This document shows positions 48,748 through 57,238 of a DNA stretch of 64,000 nucleotides, one piece after another (the stretch's first letter is position 1; each line of letters starts with the position of its first letter). Below the pieces are notes generated by a model. The model searched no databases and was not told where the DNA came from. It was given only the letters and a program-made list of their open reading frames with translations. The stretch is from Streptomyces sp. SirexAA-E (GTDB taxonomy: Bacteria; Actinomycetota; Actinomycetes; Streptomycetales; Streptomycetaceae), in the NCBI RefSeq assembly GCF_000177195.2, contig NC_015953.1:2480001-2544000 (forward strand), in the 5' to 3' direction. Both the position numbers and the translations under genes were made by a program.

Positions 48748-49905
48748 GTGCGCCGTACGGTTTACAACGAGGACCACGAGGCGTTCCGGGAGACCCTGCG
48801 GGCCTTCATCGAGGCCGAGGTCGTCCCCGTCTACGACGAGTGGTACGCGGCCGGCCAGGCGCCCCGCGACTTCTACTACAAGCTCGCCGAACTGGGCATC
48901 TTCGGCATCGAGGTGCCGGAGGAGTTCGGCGGCGCGGGCGAGGAGTCCTTCAAGTACGAGGCGATCATCTACGAGGAGACCGCCCGCGCGGGCGTGTCCT
49001 TCGGCGGCTCCGGTGTGCACGTCCTGCTGTGCCTGCCCTACCTCAAGGCGTACGCCACCGAGGAGCAGAAGAAGCGCTGGCTGCCGGACTTCGTCTCCGG
49101 CAGGTCCATGTACGCGATAGCCATGACCGAGCCGGGCACCGGTTCGGACCTGGCCGGGATGAAGACGACCGCCAAGCTCTCCGAGGACGGCACGCACTAC
49201 GTCCTCAACGGCGCCAAGACCTTCATCACCGGTGGCGTGCACGCCGACAAGGTCATCGTCTGCGCCCGCACCGACGCCCCCAGGCCGGACGACCGCCGCC
49301 ACGGCATCTCGCTGCTCGTCGTCGACACGAAGTCCGAGGGCTACTCGGTCGGCCGCAAGCTCGACAAGCTGGGCCTGAAGGTCTCCGACACCGCCGAGCT
49401 GTCCTTCGTGGACGTCAAGGTACCGGTCGAGGACCTGCTGGGCGAGGAGAACAAGGGATTCTCCTACCTCGGCCAGAACCTCCCGCAGGAGCGCCTGGGC
49501 ATCGCCGTCGGCGCGTACGCGCAGGCCTCCGCCGCCGTGCGGTTCGCCCAGCAGTACACGCAGGACCGCACGGTCTTCGGCAAGACCGTCGCCTCGTTCC
49601 AGAACACCAAGTTCGAGCTGGCCGCCTGCAAGGCCGAGGTCGACGCCGCCGAGGCCGTCTGCGACCGCGCGATCGAGGCGCTGGACGCCGGGGAGCTCAC
49701 GCCCGCCGAGGCGGCCTCCGCGAAGCTGTTCTGCACCGAGGTCGCGCACCGCGTGATCGACCGCTGCCTCCAGCTGCACGGCGGCTACGGCTACATGAAC
49801 GAGTACCCGATCGCCCGCCTCTACGCGGACAACCGGGTCAACCGCATCTACGGCGGCACCAGCGAGGTCATGAAGTCGATCATCGCCAAGTCCATGGGTC
49901 TGTAA
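48748..49905 (+). CDS. Acyl-CoA dehydrogenase (isovaleryl/long-chain-type catalytic base)
   Basis: A 385-aa FAD enzyme forming 2-enoyl-CoA. FAD and substrate motifs AMTEPGTGSDLAGMKT and LNGAKTFITGG are intact. The usual C-terminal catalytic Glu (as in YEGTSQ of medium-chain enzymes) is Gly here (IYGGTSE). A Glu occurs in NLPQERLGIA, the helix-G position used by isovaleryl-CoA and long-chain dehydrogenases. Branched or long acyl-CoA is therefore the likelier substrate. It starts at GTG 48748 with CAGGAGG, under a promoter with an operator-like palindrome, and is followed by an acyl-CoA thioesterase gene. Confidence 0.9.
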   Translation: MRRTVYNEDHEAFRETLRAFIEAEVVPVYDEWYAAGQAPRDFYYKLAELGIFGIEVPEEFGGAGEESFKYEAIIYEETARAGVSFGGSGVHVLLCLPYLKAYATEEQKKRWLPDFVSGRSMYAIAMTEPGTGSDLAGMKTTAKLSEDGTHYVLNGAKTFITGGVHADKVIVCARTDAPRPDDRRHGISLLVVDTKSEGYSVGRKLDKLGLKVSDTAELSFVDVKVPVEDLLGEENKGFSYLGQNLPQERLGIAVGAYAQASAAVRFAQQYTQDRTVFGKTVASFQNTKFELAACKAEVDAAEAVCDRAIEALDAGELTPAEAASAKLFCTEVAHRVIDRCLQLHGGYGYMNEYPIARLYADNRVNRIYGGTSEVMKSIIAKSMGL

Positions 49906-49925
49906 GAGGGGTCACGTTCTCCTCC

Positions 49926-50801
49926 ATGAGCGCAGCACTCGATTCCCTGCTCGATCTGCTCGACCTGGAGCGGATCGAGCAGGACATCTTCCGGGGCCGG
50001 AGCCGCAGCGCGGTCGTGCCCCGGGTCTTCGGCGGCCAGGTCGCGGCGCAGGCGCTGGTCGCCGCCGGCCGTACGGTGCCGGCCGACCGCGCGGCGCACT
50101 CGTTGCACGCCTACTTCCTGCGGCCCGGGGACCCCGGGGCGCCGATCGTGTACAGCGTGGACCGGATCCGCGACGGGCGGTCCTTCACCACCCGACGGGT
50201 CGTCGCCGTCCAGCACGGGAAGCCGATCTTCCACCTCTCGGCCTCCTTCCAGTCGCACGAGGACGGCATGGACCACCAGGCGGCCATGCCGTCAGCGCCG
50301 GACCCGGAGACGCTGCCGACGGCGGCCGAGATGCTCCCCCGGTACGCGGACCGCTTCAGCGACCCGCGCATGGTGGACCGGCTGCTGGAGGCTCGCGCGG
50401 CGGTGGATCTGCGGTACGTGGACGCCCCGCCGTTCGCGACCGCCGGTGAGCCGCGCGAACCCCGTTCACAGGTGTGGTTCCGGACGCACGGCAAGCTGGC
50501 CGACGACCCGTTGCTGCACGTCTGCATGGCGACGTACGTCTCCGACATGACGCTGCTGGACTCGGTGCTGCTCGCCCACGGGCGCGGCGGCTGGGCGATC
50601 GGTGACGTGGTGGGCGCCAGCCTGGACCACGCGATGTGGTTCCACCGCCCGTTCCGGGCCGACGAGTGGCTGCTGTACGACCAGCAGTCCCCCTCGGCGT
50701 CGGGCGGACGCGGACTCGGGGAGGCCCGGATCTACACGGCGGACGGCCGGCTGGTCATCACGGTCATCCAGGAGGGCCTGGTCCGCGTCCCGAGGGACTG
50801 A
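49926..50801 (+). CDS. tesB: Acyl-CoA thioesterase II (TesB)
   Basis: A 291-aa double-hotdog thioesterase hydrolysing acyl-CoA to acid and CoA. The motifs VFGGQVAAQALVAAG and LHAYFLRPGDP in the first half, and ASLDHAMWFHRP with the active-site Asp in the second, are typical of TesB. It is 20 bp downstream of the acyl-CoA dehydrogenase, in the same operon, with a weak ribosome site. It probably relieves acyl-CoA accumulation or releases free acid. Confidence 0.9.
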   Translation: MSAALDSLLDLLDLERIEQDIFRGRSRSAVVPRVFGGQVAAQALVAAGRTVPADRAAHSLHAYFLRPGDPGAPIVYSVDRIRDGRSFTTRRVVAVQHGKPIFHLSASFQSHEDGMDHQAAMPSAPDPETLPTAAEMLPRYADRFSDPRMVDRLLEARAAVDLRYVDAPPFATAGEPREPRSQVWFRTHGKLADDPLLHVCMATYVSDMTLLDSVLLAHGRGGWAIGDVVGASLDHAMWFHRPFRADEWLLYDQQSPSASGGRGLGEARIYTADGRLVITVIQEGLVRVPRD

Positions 50802-50830
50802 AACCCCGCACATCCGACATACTCCCCACC

Positions 50831-51844
50831 ATGAGCGACGAGCGGAACCACGGCGGGGAGTCCGGTGCGGCCGAGGAGTCCGGTGCGGCCGAGGAGTCCG
50901 ACGGAGCGCCGGAGTCCACGTTCACCGTGGTCGTGGCGGCGGCCGCCAATCTCGGTATCGCGCTGGCGAAGCTGGTGGCCGGGCTGATCAGCGGGTCCAG
51001 CGCGATGCTGTCTGAGTCCGCGCACTCGGTCGCCGACACCGTCACGGAGGTCATGCTCCTCACCGCGCTCAAGCGCAGCGCGAAGCCTGCCGATGAGGGT
51101 CATCCGCTGGGTTACGGCGCCGAGCGCTACATCTGGGCGATGCTCGCCTCCGTCGCCACGTTCGTCGGCGGCGCGGTGTTCTCGCTCTACGACGGCATCC
51201 ACACGCTGGTCCAGGGCGAGGAACTGGGCAACCCGCTCATCTCCTACCTGGTGCTCGTCGTCGCCTTCCTGCTGGAGGGGTTCTCCCTGCGCACCGGTCT
51301 TCGGCAGGTGAGGCGGGCGGCGACCGTGCTGGACGTGCCCGCGCCGCACTATCTGCGCCGTACCCCGGACACCGCGGTGAAGGCCGTGGTCATGGAGGAC
51401 TCAGCGGCGCTGATCGGCCTGGTGCTGGCGGCCGGCGGACTGCTCGGCGGGCAGCTGACCGGTTCGGGGATGTGGGACGGCATCGCCTCGGTGCTCATCG
51501 GTGTACTGCTGGCGTACGTCGCCTGGGTGCTGGGCCGTTCCAACGCGCAGCTGCTGATCGGGCGTCCGCTGCCGGAGGATGTCCGGGCGGGGATCCGGGA
51601 GGAGTTGGTCGCGGTGGCGCACATCGTGGACGTGGTGGAGCTGACGACCCTCATCCAGGGGCCGCGTGAGATGTTCATCGCGGCGAAGATCGACTTCCGG
51701 GACGCGGCGAGCGCCGAGCAGGTCGAGCAGTCCTGCGAGGAGGCGGAGCGGCGGCTGCGGGAGCGGTACCCCTCGGTCCGCCGGGTCTACCTGGACCCGA
51801 CGCCCGGACGGGGACAGCGGCGCCGGACGGCCGAGGACGGCTGA
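50831..51844 (+). CDS. Cation diffusion facilitator (metal efflux) protein
   Basis: A 337-aa protein with an acidic N-terminal tail containing a repeated GAAEESGAAEES stretch, six membrane helices and a C-terminal cytoplasmic metallochaperone-like domain. HSVAD in helix 2 supplies the His/Asp metal site; EDSAALIG in helix 5 supplies the other Asp. It would exchange Zn, Mn or Fe for protons. It starts 29 bp after tesB and may be cotranscribed, though the function is unrelated. A hairpin follows the stop. Confidence 0.88.
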   Translation: MSDERNHGGESGAAEESGAAEESDGAPESTFTVVVAAAANLGIALAKLVAGLISGSSAMLSESAHSVADTVTEVMLLTALKRSAKPADEGHPLGYGAERYIWAMLASVATFVGGAVFSLYDGIHTLVQGEELGNPLISYLVLVVAFLLEGFSLRTGLRQVRRAATVLDVPAPHYLRRTPDTAVKAVVMEDSAALIGLVLAAGGLLGGQLTGSGMWDGIASVLIGVLLAYVAWVLGRSNAQLLIGRPLPEDVRAGIREELVAVAHIVDVVELTTLIQGPREMFIAAKIDFRDAASAEQVEQSCEEAERRLRERYPSVRRVYLDPTPGRGQRRRTAEDG

Positions 51845-51849
51845 CCCGG

Positions 51850-51939
51850 GCGCGTCCGGGACGGCCACGGGCCGTGCACGCGCCCGGAACGCGTCCGAGC
51901 CCCGCACGCCCGAGCCCCGCACGCCCGAGCCCGCACGCC
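51850..51939 (+). repeat. Hairpin plus 15-bp tandem repeats after the CDF gene
   Basis: A stem-loop (ACGGCC-ACG-GGCCGT, extended outward by GCGCGT/ACGCGC) lies at 51850-51883 and is a likely terminator. It is followed by three copies of CGAGCCCCGCACGCC (51896-51939, the last shortened by one base). The rest of the gap to the P450 start at 52115 shows nothing else. Confidence 0.6.
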
Positions 51940-52114
51940 CTCGCACGCCCGGGAACGCCGTCCGAGCGCCCCACGCGCTCTGACACGCGCCCCGGCGCCC
52001 CGCTCTTCCTGGCGTACGCCCGCGTACCCCTCCTGACCTGCAAGTACCGCGTTCGCTCCCCCGGCGGCGGGTAGAAAGCCCGGCGCCCGCCCCGCCGCCC
52101 CGAGGAGCCACGCC

Positions 52115-53335
52115 ATGTCCCGGCAGTCCGCCCCGATCGTGCTCGACCCCGCAGCAGGCGACGCCGACGCCGAGAACCGGCTGTTGCGCGCCCTGGGGCC
52201 CGCCGCCCGTGTCGACGTCCTCGGCGTGCCCGCCTGGTCCGTGACGGATCCGGTGCTGCTCAAAGAGCTGCTCACCAGCCCCGACGTGTCCAAGGACGGG
52301 CGTCGGCACTGGCCGGGCTTCGCCGAGGCGGTGCGGACCTGGCCCCTCGCCCTCTGGGTCGCCGCCACCAACATGTTCACCGCGTACGGCGGCGACCACC
52401 GCCGATTACGCCGGATCATCGCACCGGCGTTCAGCGCACGGCGCATCGCCGCGTTGCAGCCGGTCGTCGAGGAGATCGCGTCCCGGCTCGCCGACGGCCT
52501 GGAGAGCGCTCCGGCGGGCGCGAGCACCGATCTGCGTGAGCGGTACGCGGTGCCCTTGCCCATCGCCGTCATCGGTCACCTCATGGGTGTGCCGGAGGGG
52601 CGGCGCGACGAGTTCCGCGCGCTCGTGGACCGGGTCTTCGACACCACGGTCACCCCCGCCGAGGCCGCCGCCAACACGCGGACCCTGTACGCGATGCTGG
52701 ACGGCCTCATCGCCGCCAAACGGGCCGCGCCGGGTGACGACCTGGCGTCCGCACTGATCACGTCGGCCGAGGAGGAAGGCGAGGCGGCACTGACCGAGGA
52801 GGAACTGCGCGACACGTTCCTGCTGATGATCAACGCCGGGTACGAGACCACCGTCAATCTGCTCGACCAGGCCGTCACCACCCTGCTGTCCCGCCCGGAG
52901 CAGCTCGCCCACGTCCACGCCGGCCGGGCCACCTGGGCCGACGTCGTGGAGGAGACACTGCGCCACGAGCCGCCCGTCAAGCACCTGCCGCTGCGCTTCG
53001 CCGTACGTGACATACCACTGCCCGACGGCCGGGTGATCCTCGAGGGCGAGGCGATCCTCGCGTCGTACGCCGCCGCCAACCGCCATCCCGACTGGCACGA
53101 CACCCCGGACGACTTCGACGCCACCCGTCTCACCAAGGACCACCTCGCCTTCGGCCACGGCATCCACTTCTGCCTCGGCGCCGCACTGGCCCGGATGGAG
53201 GGCGAGACCGCGCTACGGGTGCTGTTCGACCGCTTCCCGGACGCCGAACTCGGCGTGGTGCGAGGCGGCTTGCGCCCGGTGCCGTCGCTGATCAGCAACG
53301 GTCACCGATCACTCCCCGTCCGCCTGCGACCGTAG
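52115..53335 (+). CDS. Cytochrome P450
   Basis: A 406-aa bacterial class I P450. The haem-binding loop FGHGIHFCLGA places the Cys ligand near residue 353. The I-helix is INAGYETT, where the usual acid before Thr is Glu, and the K-helix is EETLR (ExxR). The B'-region has NMFTAYGGDHRRLRR. No ferredoxin or reductase gene is adjacent, so redox partners come from elsewhere. Monocistronic with a CCGAGGAGCC ribosome site. Substrate unknown; the biosynthetic or xenobiotic role cannot be decided. Confidence 0.92.
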   Translation: MSRQSAPIVLDPAAGDADAENRLLRALGPAARVDVLGVPAWSVTDPVLLKELLTSPDVSKDGRRHWPGFAEAVRTWPLALWVAATNMFTAYGGDHRRLRRIIAPAFSARRIAALQPVVEEIASRLADGLESAPAGASTDLRERYAVPLPIAVIGHLMGVPEGRRDEFRALVDRVFDTTVTPAEAAANTRTLYAMLDGLIAAKRAAPGDDLASALITSAEEEGEAALTEEELRDTFLLMINAGYETTVNLLDQAVTTLLSRPEQLAHVHAGRATWADVVEETLRHEPPVKHLPLRFAVRDIPLPDGRVILEGEAILASYAAANRHPDWHDTPDDFDATRLTKDHLAFGHGIHFCLGAALARMEGETALRVLFDRFPDAELGVVRGGLRPVPSLISNGHRSLPVRLRP

Positions 53336-53399
53336 CCGGGCGCCGCACCACGGCCGGGCGGACCGTCCGGTGATGCGGCCGGGTCGCGGCGGGCGGCCG

Positions 53400-53465
53400 T
53401 CAGCCGAGATCGGCGAAGAACGCCCGGACGTCCTCGACCAGCGGCTCCGGCTTCTCCAGGGAGGG
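53400..53465 (-). pseudogene. 3' tail of an alpha/beta hydrolase gene
   Basis: About 20 codons ending SLEKPEPLVEDVRAFFADLG and a stop, which is how many small alpha/beta hydrolases end (a helix after the catalytic His loop). Nothing hydrolase-like continues to the right, where the DNA instead encodes the end of a WYL regulator on the other strand. The body of the gene is deleted. Confidence 0.5.
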
Positions 53466-53472
53466 AGGAGAC

Positions 53473-53910
53473 CGGGACGCCTGGCGCACCTTCCGCGTGG
53501 ACCGGGTCACCCCGCGCACGCCCTCGGGCCCGCGTTTCCCCCCGCGCGAGGATCCGGAGGGCGACGCGGCGGCGTACGTCGCGGAGAAGGTCTCGGCCGC
53601 GGCCTGGCGCCACCGCGCCCGGGTGACGGTGCACGCCCCGGCCGCCGCGGTGCTGGAGCGCGTCAATCCCGCGGCGGGGGTGGTGGAGGCCGTGGACGAG
53701 GGGACAAGCGTGCTGGTCACCGGGGCGGACACGCTGGACAGCCTCGCCGTCCGCCTGGGCGTGCTCGGGTACGACTTCACCGTGACGGAACCCGCCGAGC
53801 CGGTGACGTACCCGCGGGAGCCGGCGGGCCGCTACGCCCGGTCCACGTCTCCGCCCGCGGGGTCCGCGTCAGGGGATGGCCGGAGCAGCCCGGCCGCGTC
53901 CAGCAGGTAG
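53473..53910 (+). pseudogene. 3' remnant of a WYL-domain regulator
   Basis: An open frame of about 125 codons with no proper start. DAWRTFRVDRVTPRTPSGPR is the end of a WYL domain and AAAWRHRARVTVHAPAAAVLE ... DTLDSLAVRLGVLGYDF is the WCX C-terminal domain of YafY/DeoR-type regulators. The helix-turn-helix and most of the WYL domain are missing. Its end overlaps the convergent phosphatase-like gene. Together with the hydrolase tail it marks a deletion that removed both 5' halves of a divergent pair. Confidence 0.75.
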
Positions 53911-54659
53911 TCCGTCATCGGGTCGTAGAACCGCGGGTCGGTGACGTGGTCGTCCAGCGGGACGGTGACCTGGAGGGTGCCCTCCGCCTCACCGATGAAC
54001 AGCGCCGGGTCGTTGCAGTCGGCGTACCCGACGGAATCGATCCCGCGCTGCCCGGCACAGCCCGCCCAGCCGTGGTCGGCGACGACCAGATCCGGCAGCG
54101 GCCGGCCCTCGCGCTCCAGGCCGTCCAGGATCGCGGTCATCGGCGCCGGGGAGTGGGTGTGCCAGAGCGAGGCCCCGCGCTCCACCACGGCGACCTCGGC
54201 GAACTGGACGACCATGCACGCGTCGGCCACCAGCCCGCCGGAGATCCTGACGATCTCGCACCCGGCGGCCCGCAGCGCCTCGGCCGTCTTGCGGTGCACG
54301 TCGAGCAGCCCGCCGGGGTGCCCGGTCGCGAACAGCACCCGTTCCCTGCCCTCCGCGGCCTTCCGCAGCCGGGCCGCCATCCGGTCCAGGGCGTCCACGG
54401 TGAGCTCCGGATCGATGGTGTCCTGGCCCTGCCGGTGCTCCGGGTCGTCGTCGACACCGCATCTCTCGGCCATCACCGCCAGGACGTCCTGCTCGTCGCG
54501 CCACCGGTCACCGAGTTCGAGCCCCAGCCAGTAGTGGCGGTCGCCGTTGGCGAGCTTGCGGTAGTGGTCGAGGTTGTTGTCCCGGGGGGTGGCGACATCG
54601 CCCGCGATACGGGTACGGACGAGGTGCTCGACGAGGGCGGCGCGGCTGGGTATCGGCAT
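53832..54659 (-). CDS. Phosphatase-like protein
   Basis: 275 aa from ATG 54659. The sequence ALVEHLVRTRIAGDVATPR, DNNLDHYRKLANGDRHYWLG and VLFATGHPGGLLDVHRKTAE belongs, as I recall, to an actinobacterial family annotated simply as phosphatase. VVADHGWAGCAG supplies a possible metal-binding Asp-His. The true substrate is unknown. It is monocistronic and convergent with the WYL remnant, with which it overlaps by about 80 bp, probably because that gene lost its stop after decay. Confidence 0.7.
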   Translation of the reverse strand: MPIPSRAALVEHLVRTRIAGDVATPRDNNLDHYRKLANGDRHYWLGLELGDRWRDEQDVLAVMAERCGVDDDPEHRQGQDTIDPELTVDALDRMAARLRKAAEGRERVLFATGHPGGLLDVHRKTAEALRAAGCEIVRISGGLVADACMVVQFAEVAVVERGASLWHTHSPAPMTAILDGLEREGRPLPDLVVADHGWAGCAGQRGIDSVGYADCNDPALFIGEAEGTLQVTVPLDDHVTDPRFYDPMTDYLLDAAGLLRPSPDADPAGGDVDRA

Positions 54660-54738
54660 GCGCCCATTGTGCCGCCGGAGACCCTCTGCGCGCCCGGGGT
54701 CCCGTACGCCGGACGCACGTCCGACCGGTCGGACGGGG

Positions 54739-54786
54739 GGGGACGGCCGGACGAGGGGACGGCCGGACGAGGGGACGGCCGGACGG
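54739..54786. repeat. 16-bp tandem repeat, three copies
   Basis: GGGGACGGCCGGACGA three times (the last with one change), in the 265-bp gap between the phosphatase-like gene and the chaplin-like gene. No gene is visible here. It may be a simple expansion in the leader of the minus-strand gene. Confidence 0.75.
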
Positions 54787-54924
54787 GAAGGGCGGGCAGA
54801 GCGGCGGCAGGCCGACACGCCGAAGCGCGCACGGCCACGTGACCCACCACGGTCCTGATCGTTTCCCGGTTGCCCCTGCGCTGACGCACCGGGGACGCCA
54901 GGGCATCGACGAGCGGAGGCTGAT

Positions 54925-55218
54925 GTGGGACGCGGAGAAGCCGGTACGGGCCTGGGCGGCACGGCGCGGCGCGCAGCCGCGCTGGCCGCGGCGGCGACGG
55001 TGGTGATGCCGGCCGGTACGGCGATGGCCGGGGTGGTCTCGGTCGGCAACGGGGCGTTCGGTAACACGGCGGTCACCCACAGCGCCGGGACCACGGCGAC
55101 GGGCGCGACGGCGTCCGGCAGCGGGGTCCTGGGCGGGAACCTGTCCTCGTTGCCGCTGGAACTGCCCCGGAACCGGGCGGGCAACTCCGGCATCGTCTGC
55201 GTCGCAGGCCCCGACTAG
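54925..55218 (+). CDS. Chaplin-like secreted protein lacking the chaplin cysteines
   Basis: 97 aa from GTG 54925 (GGAGG five bases upstream). Residues 12-35 form a signal peptide (RRAAALAAAATVVMPAGTAMA). The mature part has SVGNGAFGNTAVTH and GNLSSLPLELPRNRAGNSG. The latter matches the chaplin domain position by position (GN-x4-P-x3-P-x-N-x-C-GN), but the Cys is Ala, and the first part also has Ala where Cys is usual. One Cys remains near the C-terminus. Chaplins coat aerial hyphae; this variant could not form the normal disulphide, so it may be a modified or decaying member. Confidence 0.65.
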   Translation: MGRGEAGTGLGGTARRAAALAAAATVVMPAGTAMAGVVSVGNGAFGNTAVTHSAGTTATGATASGSGVLGGNLSSLPLELPRNRAGNSGIVCVAGPD

Positions 55219-55256
55219 GTACGGGGCGACGCCCCGACTAGGTACGGGGCGACGGA

Positions 55257-55466
55257 CCGCGCACGGCCGCGTGACCCACCACGGACTTCGTCGTTTTCCG
55301 GTTGCCCCTGCGCTGACGCACCGGGGACGACAGGGCACCGGCGAGCGGAGGCTGATGTGGGACGCGGAGAGGCGAGCGCGTGCCTGGGCGGGGACGCGTC
55401 CTCGCCGTCGCTGGAACTGCCCGGGAACCGGGCGGGCGGCTCCGGCACCGCCCGCGTCGCAAGCTG
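55257..55466 (+). repeat. Decayed tandem copy of the chaplin-like gene
   Basis: Bases 55257-55375 repeat 54826-54945 (upstream region and start) with about 12 percent differences. The copy then skips about 180 bp and resumes with the gene's 3' part (TCGCTGGAACTGCCC). The skip lies between two CTGGGCGG repeats, so slippage or recombination removed the signal peptide and centre. No functional product is expected. Confidence 0.75.
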
Positions 55467-55481
55467 GTGAAGAGGTCTGCC

Positions 55482-56762
55482 GTGGTCGGTGTGGACGCGC
55501 GGCATCCCGCGGTGCGGGAGCAGTTGGCGCTCAGCGGGCGGGGCACCCGGTTGCTGCGGGAGTGGGTGGAGCGGGAGCCAGGGTCGGGGGTGGCGCGGGC
55601 GTTGTGGGTGCTGGCCACGAGTGAGGCCCTGGGCGACGCGGAGTTGAAGGCGGAGTTGGTGACCGCGTTCGAGGACGCCGAGGGTGAGTGGGAGCGCAGT
55701 CTCGTCTACGGCGTGTACCTGCACACCCACCGCCAGTTCACGCTGGCGGCCGATCATCTGGCCGCGCACCTGGCACGGTTCCCGGCGGATGAGGTCGCCG
55801 GGCTGATGCTGGGTGCGTTCCACGCGTGCGGGCGGCCGGACCATCGGGAGGCCGGGGACCGGCTGGTGGTGGAGCAGTACCGGCTGGCCGGGTCCGAGAG
55901 CTGGTCGTGGGCGGGCCGGACGGCCTGGGTGAGGGCCGAGCAGGGGAGGGCGGAGGAAGCCTGGGAGCTGGCCCAGCACGCCCTGGCCCTGTTCCCCCGG
56001 TCCGGGATGGCTGTGCACGCCCGTGCGCACGCCGAGCACGAACTCGGCGCCGGCCCGGAGTCCATCCGCTTCCTCGACGGCTGGCTGGCCGCTGATCCTG
56101 ACGCGGTGCAGTACCGGCACCTGAACTGGCACGCCGCCCTGCAGTCCCTGTCCGCAGGCGACTTCGACGACGCCCGCCGACGCGTGGACACGGTCCTGGC
56201 GGCCTCGGACGTGGGGATGCGGGCGGCCACGAACTGGCGGCTGCAGCTGTGCGGCCGGCCCCCGGCCCGCACCACCCCCCTGGACCAGGTACGTGAGCTG
56301 CTGGCGGCCCCCGGAGGGACGGCCGAGGTCTTCCACACCTTCCAGCTCGCCCTCGCGCTCGCCGTGCACGAGGCCACCGACGACCTGGAGCAGCTGGCCC
56401 GCGCCGCCGAGGGCGACCCGCGACCGGCGTACGCGCAGACCCTGGCACCGGTGGTGCGGGCTCTCGCGCACATCACGGCCGGCCGCCACGGCGCCGCCGT
56501 CGGCCTCCTCACCGGTCTCGGCACCGGTCCGGTCGGCGGGGTGCGTGTGGAGCGGGAGATCATCGAGGACACCCTCGCCCGCGCCCTGGTCGTCCAGGGC
56601 GACGGTCCCGGCGCCGCGCGCCTCCTGCACCACCGCACCAGCAGGCGACGCCACCACCACTACGAGGACCTTCTCCTCGCCCCCGCCGGCCCGCTCTCCG
56701 CGACGCTCGCGGCCCGGCCTGCACCCCAGGACCGGGCCGCTCTCCCGGCGCCGAAGCCCTGA
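55482..56762 (+). CDS. TPR-type helical repeat protein
   Basis: About 426 aa from GTG 55482 behind AAGAGG (GTG 55467 is an alternative). The sequence is all helical, with TPR-like pairs such as AEEAWELAQHALALFPRSG and DFDDARRRVDTVLAASDVG, and resembles the COG-type tetratricopeptide proteins found singly in Streptomyces. It has no signal peptide, membrane helix or enzymatic domain. It probably acts as a scaffold. The start lies just after the decayed chaplin copy, so its own promoter must be within that repeat. Confidence 0.75.
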   Translation: MVGVDARHPAVREQLALSGRGTRLLREWVEREPGSGVARALWVLATSEALGDAELKAELVTAFEDAEGEWERSLVYGVYLHTHRQFTLAADHLAAHLARFPADEVAGLMLGAFHACGRPDHREAGDRLVVEQYRLAGSESWSWAGRTAWVRAEQGRAEEAWELAQHALALFPRSGMAVHARAHAEHELGAGPESIRFLDGWLAADPDAVQYRHLNWHAALQSLSAGDFDDARRRVDTVLAASDVGMRAATNWRLQLCGRPPARTTPLDQVRELLAAPGGTAEVFHTFQLALALAVHEATDDLEQLARAAEGDPRPAYAQTLAPVVRALAHITAGRHGAAVGLLTGLGTGPVGGVRVEREIIEDTLARALVVQGDGPGAARLLHHRTSRRRHHHYEDLLLAPAGPLSATLAARPAPQDRAALPAPKP

Positions 56763-57238
56763 CCCGAAAGCTCTGACCCGGACGCCCCGGATCGCGCGGT
56801 CGACGCCTTCGGGCTCACCCGTCGCCGAGCCCGCCCGCCCGTGGGACGCCCGGCAGCGCGAGGCCCACGGCTGCCGTTCCGTCCCCCGTCCGGACAGGAC
56901 GCGGGAGGGGCGGGACCGCCGCCCGGGCCCGCGCGCCCGTCCCCGGCCCGCCATCCGGCAGCCGAGGCAGTGGGGCGTGTCCGGCACGGGCGGTGCTGTC
57001 CCGGGTGCGCCGGCCCTCTCCGCCCACCGGCCGGGGCCCGCCGGGCTTGCCCCGGCCCGCGAGGTGCAGCGTCCAGGTGGTGAGCGCCGCCACGACGACG
57101 AGGGCCACGCCCAGGCCCAGCACGACGGCCGACCCGGTGACGACAGCGAACCCCAGGACGGCGCAGGCGAGGCCCCCGGGGCGGTCCCGGTCCAGCCGGC
57201 GACGGTGTGTCCCGGACCGGCGTCGCCATGTGCGGGCA
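56763..57238 (-). other. Weakly coding gap, possible small membrane protein
   Basis: 476 bp between the TPR gene and the TetR gene. On the minus strand a hydrophobic stretch (CAVLGFAVVTGSAVVLGLGVALVVVAALTTW, about 57045-57140) is encoded in a frame open from about 57230 to 56815, just after the TetR stop. The only good start in that frame is GTG 57123. The tail is low-complexity. It could be a short membrane protein following tetR or a frameshifted remnant; I would not defend it as a gene. Confidence 0.3.

Noticed and set aside
54739..54786. 16-bp tandem repeat as a CRISPR-like or regulatory array
   Set aside because: Units are directly abutting with no spacers, and only three copies occur.
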